From a virus, in the IMG/VR virus record IMGVR_UViG_3300037155_000033, positions 1-47,198 of that record: a stretch of 47,198 bases of DNA; one strand, given 5' to 3'. Under the pieces are notes generated by a model. The model saw only the letters and a program-made list of their open reading frames with translations, did no database searches and was not told the origin of the DNA. The position numbers were made by a program, and so were the translations under genes. Within the stretch, counting starts at the first letter, position 1. Each line of letters begins with the position of its first letter. This document shows positions 22,366-30,975 of the stretch, piece by piece.

Positions 22366-23019
22366 ATGTCAAAAATTTTACAGGTTCCATCTGAATATAG
22401 AACTTACAAGTGGTTATATCAAAAGTATATAATTGAAAAACTACCTTCACAGAAAATTGCAGATATTGTTGGAGCAGACAGAAAGACAATAGACCAATGG
22501 CTCGCTAAAGTTAAAATCTTTAAAAGAGGATTTGGAGGAAGTTTAGGAAAGCCTACAAAAGAATGGCTCATTAATGAATATATAGAGAATAAAAAATCTC
22601 TTAATGATATAGCAAAAATAGTTAATCAAGATAGAAAAACAGTACATCGTTGGTTAGCATACTATAAAATAAAATCTCACAAAGTTGGAGAAACTAGAAT
22701 GGGTAAAGATAATCAATTTTGGAGAGAAGGTAAACACATATATACGAGTAAGAGTAGGGGGTATAGGTATATTTATAAACCTGGACATCCTATGGCTCGT
22801 AAAAGTGGATATGTACCAGAACATAGATTTATAGTATCAGAATTACTTGGGAGAAATTTAGAAAGGAATGAAGAAGTACATCATATAAATTTTAATGAAG
22901 GAGATAATAGATTAGAAAATTTATATTTATTTTCAAGCAAATCAGATCATATGTTGTATCATAGAAAACTTGCGAGAAAAGAAGTTGGATTCTTAAAGTC
23001 AAATTTAATCGAAAAGTAA
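22366..23019 (+). CDS. Intron-encoded HNH homing endonuclease
   Basis: 217 residues. The N-terminal half holds two HTH-like repeats (SQKIADIVGADRKTIDQW and LNDIAKIVNQDRKTVHRW, about 28-45 and 79-96), likely target-binding. The C-terminal HNH domain has EHRFIVSELLGR, the paired HH at 172-173, N181 in GDNRLENL and the final H195/H199. HNH enzymes of this kind nick or cut the intronless capsid gene and let the intron spread. The stop lies 9 nt before the predicted 3' splice site. Confidence 0.9.
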   Translation: MSKILQVPSEYRTYKWLYQKYIIEKLPSQKIADIVGADRKTIDQWLAKVKIFKRGFGGSLGKPTKEWLINEYIENKKSLNDIAKIVNQDRKTVHRWLAYYKIKSHKVGETRMGKDNQFWREGKHIYTSKSRGYRYIYKPGHPMARKSGYVPEHRFIVSELLGRNLERNEEVHHINFNEGDNRLENLYLFSSKSDHMLYHRKLARKEVGFLKSNLIEK

Positions 23020-23028
23020 CATTAATGG

Positions 23029-23746
23029 GAAATTTGGTATCAAAAAGAGAGACTTGCAAAATATTGTTGACGAGTTACGAACGTCTATCGCTCGTATGCG
23101 CGAACAACTTTGTGCTGAGAGGCTCGATAACTGTACAGCAGTTTCATATACACACACAGGTCCTAGTGGAAATACCACTATCGCTACTGTTGGTGGAGAT
23201 GGATTGCAATGGTTGACATCCGCACATACGCGTGAGGATGGTGGCACAAATATGAATAATGGTGTCTATGATGGCACTACTTATAATCTTCCTTTTGATT
23301 ATGCTGGTATGAAAGCCGCTTATCGAACAGCGAGTTTGTTTGTAGATGGTCGTGGAAATCCACGTCCGGCTAATCTAGATACACTTGTTTGTAAATTAGG
23401 TTCAGCTGTCCATTTGAAAGCTAAGGAAATTAAAAGAGCTATTGCGAATAACAAAATTCCAGAGTCCTTCGATAATGATGGTTCTGGTGTTGAGGATTTC
23501 ACAATTATTGCTCTTCCTTATCTCCAGAATGGTTCACAATGGTACATGTTTGATTCAACTCGAGCACTGACCGACAAAGAAGGATTCCAATTTGTTGAGG
23601 CACAACCTACAACTTTGGCTCCTCAAAACATTGTTTTCAAGACTGATGAAATTCAGTACAAGGCTACTGCAATTTTTGATCTCGGATTTAACGATGTAAC
23701 ACGTTCTTGGGTTGGTTCTCTTGGTACGAGTGCAGTATTAGCTTAA
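23029..23746 (+). CDS. Major capsid protein, exon 2
   Basis: Base 23029 completes codon 102 and 238 more residues follow, starting KFGIKKRDLQNIVDEL. This is the spine-helix region and A/P domains of an HK97-fold coat protein; the C-terminus ends in an ATAIFDLGFNDVTRSWVG strand and a small Ala-rich tail. A TTG start at 23054 could give a shorter frame if unspliced, but it would lack the N-arm. Together with exon 1 the protein is of normal podovirus coat length. Confidence 0.85.
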
Positions 23747-23759
23747 TAGTTTAATCGTG

Positions 23760-23811
23760 AGAGAAGGAGAATAGAATAAAGCAATTCGGCTGATAATCCA
23801 TACCCTTCTCT
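23760..23811 (+). promoter_or_regulatory. Long hairpin after the capsid gene
   Basis: AGAGAAGG (23760-23767) pairs with CCTTCTCT (23804-23811) around a 36-nt loop, between the capsid stop and the next ATG. No U-run follows, so termination is unlikely. It may cap the 3' end of processed capsid mRNA. Confidence 0.35.
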
Positions 23812-23822
23812 TGCTTAAAAAA

Positions 23823-26135
23823 ATGTCTATTTATAACGGTGATAGTTACGTTGACCCACGAAATATAAATCTTAGAGGTGGTGCTTCAGGAAGTGGATTA
23901 ATCCGTTGGCATCCGGTTCCAACTGGTTCTAATGGAAACTGGGCTACAAATCCATTTGGTACTACTGACTATGGTTTATACGTTAATTCTTCGGGACAAC
24001 TTGTCTTCTCTTCAACAGGGTCGACAACAGTTCTTGGAACTCCTGGAGGTGGTGGAAGTATTCCATCATTTAACGCAGTTTATTCAGTTGCTCAAAAATT
24101 GACTGTAGCAGGAACTACATTCACGATCGATAACGCTACCAACGATGCTACGAATGTTTTAACACTTACTAATACTGGAACTGGATCAGGTGTAGTCCTT
24201 CAGATTACAAACGTTGGTACAGGTTCTGATATTAGTGGAACAGGTGCTACTTGGAGTTTTAGTAAAGCAGGCGCGGGAACAGCTTTAACTCTTGCTTTGG
24301 CAGGAACAGCTGGATCAACATCTCTTTCTTTAACTCTTGGTAATATAGTTACATCTGCCGGTGGACTTTCACTTACGAAAGCCGCTGATAATGCAACTTT
24401 GAGTGTTACTAACAATTCAAACGCAACAGCTACTCAAGTTGCTTTTGCGGGTTCTGGTACATTCTCAGGTACGACTACAGCTTCATTCTTTACGATTACT
24501 CCCTCTGGACTTACATCCGGAACGGCGGTATATCTTCCTGTACTCGCTATTACTTCAGGTAAAGGATTACAAATAAACTACGCTGGTACAACTTCACATA
24601 CTAGTGGAAAATTATTTGAAATTGATTCTTCTGCAACAGCTATGACCTCAACGGGTCGTATGTTTCTTGTAAATCATACTGGAGTAACCGGAGTATCAAC
24701 TGTTCTATCTGAATTTATTTCAGCTGCAACAGACGAAACTATCATTACTCAAATAACAGCTTCTGGTGTATTAGCACTCGGAGTAGCTCTAAATATCGCA
24801 GTAGGGTCAATGACTACAGGTAATGCAATTAGCATTCCTAATCTGGACTCTTTGACTACTGGGGTCGGTGTTTATCTTGCTTCTTCAGCTACTGCAATTA
24901 CTACAACAGGTCACTTGTTTTATTCGCACCACACTGGAGCAACTGGAACTAGTGCAATTCTAAACTTGTTTGACTCAGCAGCCACAGATGAAACTGTTGT
25001 TGTTGAAGTTGATACTGTTGCAATGATTAATGGAGTTGCTTTAAAACTCACTGGAACTACTGGAATGACAACTGGTTCGCTTCTTTTAGCAACGTCTACA
25101 ACAGCTGCTGCGGTAGCAACAAATGGAATCTTCTCCTTTGTTGGATCAGGCGCATTTACTACTACTGCTTCGACTCTTGGATTCTTCCATATTGCAGGTG
25201 CAGCAACAGTTTCAGGAACGATTGTCAGTATCTTGGGTGGCGCGCAAACAACCGGTATTGCTCTTAACGTAACCGATCCTTCAACTGGAATGACATCCGG
25301 TTCTTTGATTCGTGCGATTACAGCAACAACTGGCGCAGTTGCGACAAATGGTATAGTTTCTATCCAGGCTTCTGGAGCATACACTTCAACTGCTAATGCT
25401 GGGTTACTCAATGTTTCAGCATCGGCTTTGGTTGGCGCTGGTACAGTCGTAAATATTGCGATGACAGCTGCTTCACAAACAGCTTCTAATGCTTTAAACG
25501 TAGTTCAATCTGGAGCTACAATTACGGCGTTTACCGGAAGTGTAGTTTCATTCACAGGGGCAGGTACAACTGGTTCAGGAAATACTTTGCTTGTAACGAG
25601 TGTTAATACCACAGCAGGTGATGGGGTAAAACTTGTTTCAAATGCTCTAACAGTAGGTACTGCAACAGCATTAAATGTTAGTCATACAACTTCAGTCTTA
25701 GGCGCAGGAACTTCATTGGTTAGAATCACTTCAACCAGCGCAGACACAGGTTCTACAACTGGAACTTTGCTTGACTTGGCTCAAACAGGTGTTGCGGCAG
25801 GTAACGTAGCCGTATTACTTACAGATAACTCTTCAAGTGTTGTTGCAAGAACGGGTGTTAAAATTAACTTTACCAACGCATCAGCGGTTCTCGCTACACC
25901 TCTGGTTATTGCAAATGCTGGTGTAACGGGTACAGGTAGTAAATTCAAAATAATAGCTACTTTGGGTGGTTATAGTATTTGGGTATCAACTGATGGAACT
26001 TCTCCAAACGGAGCATTAGGACAAACTCAAAATACTAATGTTACAGCGGGAGATATTTGTCTTGGTACTACCGGAGGAAAAATGGCATATTGCACAAGCG
26101 CCGCTACAAACGGATCTTGGTCAATATTGACTTAA
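23823..26135 (+). CDS. Long repetitive fibre-like virion protein
   Basis: 770 residues from the ATG at 23823. After a short N-terminal head-like segment, almost the whole chain is Gly/Thr/Ala/Ser with an alternating pattern (GTALTLA, GTGSGVVL) that fits a beta-solenoid or trimeric beta-fibre. Two 60-70-residue units with the phrase FxxxHTGxTGxSxxLxxFxSAATDET recur near the middle. It has the look of a head fibre or tail fibre shaft. Placed straight after the capsid gene, a capsid-attached fibre is likely (inference). Confidence 0.6.
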   Translation: MSIYNGDSYVDPRNINLRGGASGSGLIRWHPVPTGSNGNWATNPFGTTDYGLYVNSSGQLVFSSTGSTTVLGTPGGGGSIPSFNAVYSVAQKLTVAGTTFTIDNATNDATNVLTLTNTGTGSGVVLQITNVGTGSDISGTGATWSFSKAGAGTALTLALAGTAGSTSLSLTLGNIVTSAGGLSLTKAADNATLSVTNNSNATATQVAFAGSGTFSGTTTASFFTITPSGLTSGTAVYLPVLAITSGKGLQINYAGTTSHTSGKLFEIDSSATAMTSTGRMFLVNHTGVTGVSTVLSEFISAATDETIITQITASGVLALGVALNIAVGSMTTGNAISIPNLDSLTTGVGVYLASSATAITTTGHLFYSHHTGATGTSAILNLFDSAATDETVVVEVDTVAMINGVALKLTGTTGMTTGSLLLATSTTAAAVATNGIFSFVGSGAFTTTASTLGFFHIAGAATVSGTIVSILGGAQTTGIALNVTDPSTGMTSGSLIRAITATTGAVATNGIVSIQASGAYTSTANAGLLNVSASALVGAGTVVNIAMTAASQTASNALNVVQSGATITAFTGSVVSFTGAGTTGSGNTLLVTSVNTTAGDGVKLVSNALTVGTATALNVSHTTSVLGAGTSLVRITSTSADTGSTTGTLLDLAQTGVAAGNVAVLLTDNSSSVVARTGVKINFTNASAVLATPLVIANAGVTGTGSKFKIIATLGGYSIWVSTDGTSPNGALGQTQNTNVTAGDICLGTTGGKMAYCTSAATNGSWSILT

Positions 26136-26150
26136 TTATTAATTAACTTG

Positions 26151-26203
26151 GTTTCTCTTTCAATCGGTCTGTCTTTCGACACAGGCCGGTTGGGGTGAGA
26201 AAC
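26151..26203 (+). promoter_or_regulatory. Stable intergenic hairpin
   Basis: GTTTCTC/GAGAAAC (26151 / 26197) encloses a 12-bp stem (about 26161-26172 / 26179-26192) with a small loop. It lies 12 nt before the next ATG and lacks a U-run. A processing or transcript-stability site is more likely than a terminator. Confidence 0.4.
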
Positions 26204-26214
26204 TAATAACTAAA

Positions 26215-26550
26215 ATGTTTGTACTAGATGAAGCGCTTAAAAAACAAGATATAAACATTTCTACAAGCGGAAATAATACTCTTATTGCTGCTCAAGGAGT
26301 AGGAACTTATATCGCTATTGATTTTATTAGTTTACTTCCAACGACAGCAGTGACTGTTCAATTTGTTAGTGGTTCTACAAACTATGGTGGTCCACTTCCA
26401 TTGGCGGCGCAACAAGCATTGACATGGGAAAATTCTTCAAGAAATCAATATGGAGTAATAACTTGTGGAGATAATGAAGCGTTCGTGATTAATCTTGGAG
26501 GAAATGTGCAGGTGGGGGGTCTTGTAAGATATAGAATTGTAAATAAATAA
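26215..26550 (+). CDS. Small beta-sandwich virion protein (111 aa)
   Basis: A beta-rich protein (AVTVQFVSGSTNYGGPLPL, EAFVINLGGNVQVGGLVRYRIV) that looks like a small jelly-roll or Ig-like structural protein. Probably a minor capsid or fibre-tip accessory given its position. No family recognised. Confidence 0.55.
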   Translation: MFVLDEALKKQDINISTSGNNTLIAAQGVGTYIAIDFISLLPTTAVTVQFVSGSTNYGGPLPLAAQQALTWENSSRNQYGVITCGDNEAFVINLGGNVQVGGLVRYRIVNK

Positions 26551-26560
26551 TAAAAAATAT

Positions 26561-27442
26561 ATGGATCCAGAAAAAATAAAAAAAGAAGTTAAAAAGTTAT
26601 CTGATCAACTTGAATTTCTGAATGGTGAAGTTGGAAAAACAAAGACAACTCTGGAAAATATAAAATCAGAAATTACTGAAACTGAAGTAAAAAAAGCCAC
26701 GGCTCAAGTTGAGTTTGATAAAGATTCTGTTTTTAAGGAAGGACAAATAAAAAGGTTAGAAAATCAAATTGAAACCAAAAATAGTGATTTAGAAAAATTA
26801 GAAATTGAGATAGGTAAAAGTAAGTCAATGGTTGAAGAACAAAAAGTAGCGATGGAAGTTCACGTTAAAAAAATATCAGAAAATGAAAATAAGTACCAAT
26901 TATTTTCTAAGTCACTTGAAGATAAAAGTATAACTTTACAAAAACTACAAGAAGATTTGAATTTAAGAGAAAAATCTATTATTTCTAAAGAAAAAGAGTT
27001 AAAAACAAAAGAGGATGTTCTTAAAAGTAAGGAAGAAAGTTTGGGTGTGCAAGCAGATACGGTTTCTAATCATGTAAAAGTGTTAGATATTCGTGAAAAA
27101 AAACTTAAAGAAAAAGAAGATAAAGCAGATGAAATAATTCGTACCTATACTGGTAGAAATACCGAAATAGATAAAAGAGAAGCAGTATTGAATATTGAAA
27201 AAACAAACTCAGCGCAAGATAAAATATCTATAGATACTGCTTTCCTTAAAAATTCAAATAAAGAAAAAGATTTAAAAGATAGGGAGGATTCTTTAGCCTC
27301 TAAAGAGTTAGATTTCCAGAAAAGAGAAACATTGTCTATAAAAAGAGAAACAGATGTTATATTACGAGAAGCCGAATGTCGGGTAAGAGAGAAAGCCCTT
27401 AACATCGCTAATCGAGAGAAGCAACTCGATGGACAAATCTAA
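26561..27442 (+). CDS. Coiled-coil protein (293 aa)
   Basis: Nearly the whole protein is a heptad coiled coil (EKKLKEKEDKADEI, REKALNIANREKQL), with many K and E and no aromatic core. Its ATG lies 11 nt after the previous stop, and its stop overlaps the next ATG by one base. In this position it could be an assembly chaperone or a rod-like component of the neck; the family is unknown. Confidence 0.55.
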   Translation: MDPEKIKKEVKKLSDQLEFLNGEVGKTKTTLENIKSEITETEVKKATAQVEFDKDSVFKEGQIKRLENQIETKNSDLEKLEIEIGKSKSMVEEQKVAMEVHVKKISENENKYQLFSKSLEDKSITLQKLQEDLNLREKSIISKEKELKTKEDVLKSKEESLGVQADTVSNHVKVLDIREKKLKEKEDKADEIIRTYTGRNTEIDKREAVLNIEKTNSAQDKISIDTAFLKNSNKEKDLKDREDSLASKELDFQKRETLSIKRETDVILREAECRVREKALNIANREKQLDGQI

Positions 27443-28866
27443 TGCAAGCACCCGTCATAAGAGTACGTACCAATAGTCCAATAGGTAACGATATATTTTT
27501 CCAATTACCGGAATTACAAGGAAATAATCAATCTTTTCTCGATGCTGATGTAGCTGTTGGAGGAGTAACTTTAACTACTAATGGTTCTTTTTTCTCGGCT
27601 AATCAATATATAATTATTGGTCAACCGGGGCAATTAAAAAGTGAAATAGTAAAAATATCGGTTGCTTCTAATACTGCTTTGACTGTTGGCGCTTGTGTAT
27701 TTTCTCATAATCGTGGGGATTTGATTACTTTTATTGAATATAACCAAATTGAGGCGAAACGTTCTACGGATGCCGGAGCCACTTTTACTCCTTTATCTAT
27801 TGTGGATATTAATCCTCAAGTAGCGGAAACCTATTTACAACGCACAGGTGATGGAACGACTGATGTTTATAAATTTAGATTTTATAATGCGACTTCTGCT
27901 CTTTATTCCGGTTATTCGGATAATGTAACAGCCTCTGGATATGCAGATAATAGTGTTTACGCTATCAAGAAAAAGGCTTTGGATGATATGGGAGAAAAAA
28001 TAACAGAGTTAATTACTAATGACTTTTTAAATAATGCTTTAAATGAAGCGCGAAGGATAGTGGATCAGGATGCTCGGGTGTTCCGATGGTCTTTTAGAAC
28101 CAAATTTAATGCCGATATTGGCGATATAATTCCCGGAAAATATAGCGTAACTGCGCCTACTGATTTACGTGATAGGAATACTAATAAAAATTTACTAAAT
28201 ATTCGTATAGGAAGGCAAAATAGACAAGTATTTTATCAAGATCAAAATAGGTTTAATCAGAATTATTGGAATATAGCGCACTCTAATTTAAATGGAGCCA
28301 TTCTTGCTGGCGCAACTTCTATTGCTTTAGTTTCTTCAGGAAATTTCCCTGCTTCTGGAAGTATAGTGATAAACGCAGAAAGTGTATCGGATACAAAAGA
28401 TACTGCTTCTTATACAGGTAATAACCTTTCAACTAATACTTTAACAGGTGTTACAGGGGTGGGAGTAAATCATGCTACCGGTGGAGATGTATGGAATGAT
28501 GCGAATTTCAATATTGCTACTTGGTATACGATAAGTAATGGAGTTATATATTTTAATCTTCCATTTGACGATCAATATGCCGGACAAAAAATATACGCTG
28601 ATTATTATCAGGCGTTACAACCAGTTAATTCAGATAGTGATTTACTCGATGAACCTTTATGGGATTTTTACTGCAACTACCTAAAGTATAGAATCAAATA
28701 CAAAAAATCTAACGGGGCGATTTCTGCGAAAACTGATACTGATTATATGGAGTTTCAGTTGGGAGTTAGCGCTTTAGTGACATCCGATACAATCGGACAG
28801 TCGATGAGTTTCATTCCAACGATGGGTAGATTAGGAGGAGTAGGAGGAAGTTATTTTAGAGCGTAA
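27442..28866 (+). CDS. Head-tail adaptor-like protein
   Basis: 474 residues. Beta-rich N-terminal half. A helical segment (KKALDDMGEKITELITNDFLNNALNEARRIV) is followed by a FRWSF strand, like the adaptor (P22 gp4 / T7 gp11-like) folds. The C-terminus PLWDFYCNYLKYRIKYKKSNG is a phrase typical of neck proteins that contact the portal. Assignment rests on this pattern and gene order. Confidence 0.5.
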   Translation: MQAPVIRVRTNSPIGNDIFFQLPELQGNNQSFLDADVAVGGVTLTTNGSFFSANQYIIIGQPGQLKSEIVKISVASNTALTVGACVFSHNRGDLITFIEYNQIEAKRSTDAGATFTPLSIVDINPQVAETYLQRTGDGTTDVYKFRFYNATSALYSGYSDNVTASGYADNSVYAIKKKALDDMGEKITELITNDFLNNALNEARRIVDQDARVFRWSFRTKFNADIGDIIPGKYSVTAPTDLRDRNTNKNLLNIRIGRQNRQVFYQDQNRFNQNYWNIAHSNLNGAILAGATSIALVSSGNFPASGSIVINAESVSDTKDTASYTGNNLSTNTLTGVTGVGVNHATGGDVWNDANFNIATWYTISNGVIYFNLPFDDQYAGQKIYADYYQALQPVNSDSDLLDEPLWDFYCNYLKYRIKYKKSNGAISAKTDTDYMEFQLGVSALVTSDTIGQSMSFIPTMGRLGGVGGSYFRA

Positions 28867-28871
28867 AAAAT

Positions 28872-30329
28872 ATGGCAATCACAAACTTTCAACCAACAGC
28901 TAGGAAACAAATTAAGTCAGGCCTCATCACGTATGGGAGTGTGGCAGAAAATGTATATCCTGATGACGCTGTTTTGGAATCCTTAAATTTTAACTTTGAC
29001 ACTATCGGTAAAATGACTTTAAGAAAAGGCATAACACTTCTTGGTAATTCTCTATCGACAGGCGATATTCTTGGTTTATATAACTTTCGTGATAGTGGCG
29101 CAGGAAGTAATAATCAACTTCTAATGGTCAACGGAACGACTGTTTATTATCTTGTAACTAATACGTGGACATCAAAACGAACAGTTACAACAGGATTAAA
29201 AGCACGATTTTCCACGTTTATTGATTTTGTGTTTATGGTAAACGGAACTGATGCCACAGCCGTATGGGATGGAAATCCAGCTAATTCATTTTTAACTACA
29301 GGTAATGCCGCTTCTGCGCCGATAGGAAAATTCATAGAAAACTATCGCGCAAGAATGTGGATAGCTGGAAATTCTACTTATCCGGATAGGCTTTATTATT
29401 CTTCAGTTCCTAGCGCAGTAACAACACCAGTAATTACTTGGGACACATCTGTGACAACTGGTCAATGGATTGACATTTCTCCTAGTGATGGTGAAAATAT
29501 AACCGCTTTACATCGCACCAAAGGCGCGCTTTTAGTGTTTAAAAATAATCATTTGTATCGGGTATATAGTATCGATCAAGCGGACCCTGACCCTCAATTT
29601 AATGTTGGTACTTATTCTCAAGAATCGGTAGTAGAAACAAAAAATGGCGTTTATTTCCATCATCCTACAGGATTTTACCGCTATGATGGTAATGTCACGG
29701 AAGTTTCAAGACCGATTATTGATATTGTGAGAGCGATTACTTTAGCAAATTATTCAAAAATATCTGGTTATGTAGAAGCGGATGGCGATCATGTTTGCTG
29801 GAGTGTTGGTAATTGTACAGTAAATGGGGTTGTATACACTAATTTAGTGGTACGTTATACTATTTCAACGCAGGTTTGGACACACTATAGCTACCCATCT
29901 TTTTTCTTAGTAGGCACTTCTTACAATAATGGTACTAATGTAGTCACTGTCGTTGGGGATAACTCGGGTAATGTGTTCACAACTGAATCAGGATTGACTG
30001 ATAATGGCAGTGAAATAATGTACTCAATTATGCACCCTCTCGATGATATTGATGGCTCTCATGCCACTCTTAAAATAGTAAATAAAATGTTTTTCATGCA
30101 CTCGGGTATGACTGGGGCAAATATTAATTACCAAACACCGGAGGACTTATTAAATGATTTTACTAAAAAAGTAGGACAAATGAAAAGTAGTGAAACAGGG
30201 TTTAGTAATCTGGCATTAAAAGGCAGGAAGATAAGAATTAAAATAAGTGGGTCGAGTAAAGGCGAACCTGTTTCATACGAGGGTATGCAATTTGTTGAGG
30301 GGACTACAGCCCCTATAAATTTTGTGTAG
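28872..30329 (+). CDS. Tail hub beta-propeller (P22 gp10-like)
   Basis: 485 residues with the blade pattern of packaged-DNA stabilisation / tail nozzle proteins: KMTLRKGITLLG near the start, FENYRARMWIAGN-like and ENITALHRTKGALLVFKNNHLYRVYSID blades in the middle, then FHHPTGFYRYDG. These proteins plug the portal and anchor the spikes in podoviruses. Full length for the family. Followed within 12 nt by the homing endonuclease. Confidence 0.75.
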   Translation: MAITNFQPTARKQIKSGLITYGSVAENVYPDDAVLESLNFNFDTIGKMTLRKGITLLGNSLSTGDILGLYNFRDSGAGSNNQLLMVNGTTVYYLVTNTWTSKRTVTTGLKARFSTFIDFVFMVNGTDATAVWDGNPANSFLTTGNAASAPIGKFIENYRARMWIAGNSTYPDRLYYSSVPSAVTTPVITWDTSVTTGQWIDISPSDGENITALHRTKGALLVFKNNHLYRVYSIDQADPDPQFNVGTYSQESVVETKNGVYFHHPTGFYRYDGNVTEVSRPIIDIVRAITLANYSKISGYVEADGDHVCWSVGNCTVNGVVYTNLVVRYTISTQVWTHYSYPSFFLVGTSYNNGTNVVTVVGDNSGNVFTTESGLTDNGSEIMYSIMHPLDDIDGSHATLKIVNKMFFMHSGMTGANINYQTPEDLLNDFTKKVGQMKSSETGFSNLALKGRKIRIKISGSSKGEPVSYEGMQFVEGTTAPINFV

Positions 30330-30335
30330 TATAAT
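30330..30335 (+). promoter_or_regulatory. -10 element of the free-standing endonuclease
   Basis: TATAAT ends 6 nt before the ATG at 30342, the spacing seen at other leaderless starts here. The hexamer overlaps the stop of the tail hub gene. No good -35 is visible. Confidence 0.4.
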
Positions 30336-30341
30336 ATATAT

Positions 30342-30974
30342 ATGCAAGGACATCATGTACCACATTCTAAAGAAGCAAAACTAAAAATGAGATTATCTCA
30401 TTTGGGTAGAAAAGATTCCTTGGAAACAAAAGAAAATAAACGTTTAGCTCAATTGGGAAGAAAAGCGACAAAAGAAACTAAGCAAAAATTAAGACTTTCA
30501 AAATTAGGAGAAAAAAATCCTTGTTTTGGAAAACCAGCTTGGAATAAAGATCTTCCCGCTCCTTGGGCTATTGGAAATCAATTTGGGAAAGGAGTAGCTA
30601 GGACAGAAAAAGAAAAAAAACATCTTAGTGAGTTTCAAATAGCTCATCCTAATAAACATTTTAAAGATACTTCTATAGAAAGAAAAATAGAAGCAGAATT
30701 AAAAAAGAGAGGGTTGAAATATCAAAAACAAATTCCATTATGTAAAGTAGCTATAGTAGATTTTCTTTTAAAAGAAATAAATACAGTGATTCAAGCCGAT
30801 GGTTGTTATTGGCATGGGTGTCCAGAACATTATCCTAATAATATAAAAACCAAAGAAAAAGACAAAAATAAAGATATGATCCTTGGATTAAATGGATATA
30901 AAGTAATTCGTTTCTGGGAACACGAAATAAACAAATCGGTCGAAGAATGTATCGATAAAATTTTAATCACATAA
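30342..30974 (+). CDS. Free-standing homing endonuclease (NUMOD3 + Vsr-like)
   Basis: 210 residues. The N-terminal part has repeated NUMOD3-type DNA-binding motifs (KEAKLKMRLSHLG, KETKQKLRLSKLGEKNP, KKHLSEFQ). The C-terminal domain looks like the Vsr/EDxHD-type nuclease fold, with IVDFLLKEINTVIQADGCYWHGC and KVIRFWEHEI. Such genes copy themselves by cutting intron-free or gene-free alleles. It is inserted between the tail hub and tailspike genes with a tight fit (12 nt before, 1 nt after). Confidence 0.85.
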   Translation: MQGHHVPHSKEAKLKMRLSHLGRKDSLETKENKRLAQLGRKATKETKQKLRLSKLGEKNPCFGKPAWNKDLPAPWAIGNQFGKGVARTEKEKKHLSEFQIAHPNKHFKDTSIERKIEAELKKRGLKYQKQIPLCKVAIVDFLLKEINTVIQADGCYWHGCPEHYPNNIKTKEKDKNKDMILGLNGYKVIRFWEHEINKSVEECIDKILIT

Positions 30975-30975
30975 T

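Larger units (their letters stand above)
22142..23028 (+). other. Group I intron in the major capsid gene
   Basis: An 887-nt intron. P1 is ACTTAT (exon) with GTAAGT. The core shows Q-type GAGCCAAGC (22204-22212), R-type GTAGAGACTAGAGAC (about 22227-22241) and S-type GATAGTCC (22268-22275). P9 is CTCTATG/CATAGAG (22279-22296), and a GAAA-capped stem ATATAATC/GGTTATAT follows (22298-22317). These elements match self-splicing introns of the IC-like group. The terminal G is 23028. Splicing restores one frame across the gap, joining SASLM to KFGIKKRDL. The endonuclease gene lies after the core, near the 3' end. Confidence 0.85.

Noticed and set aside
24920-25411. 163-codon antisense frame inside the repetitive fibre-like gene
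   Set aside because: Shadow of the biased Ala/Thr/Gly codons on the other strand; no promoter or neighbours in that direction.
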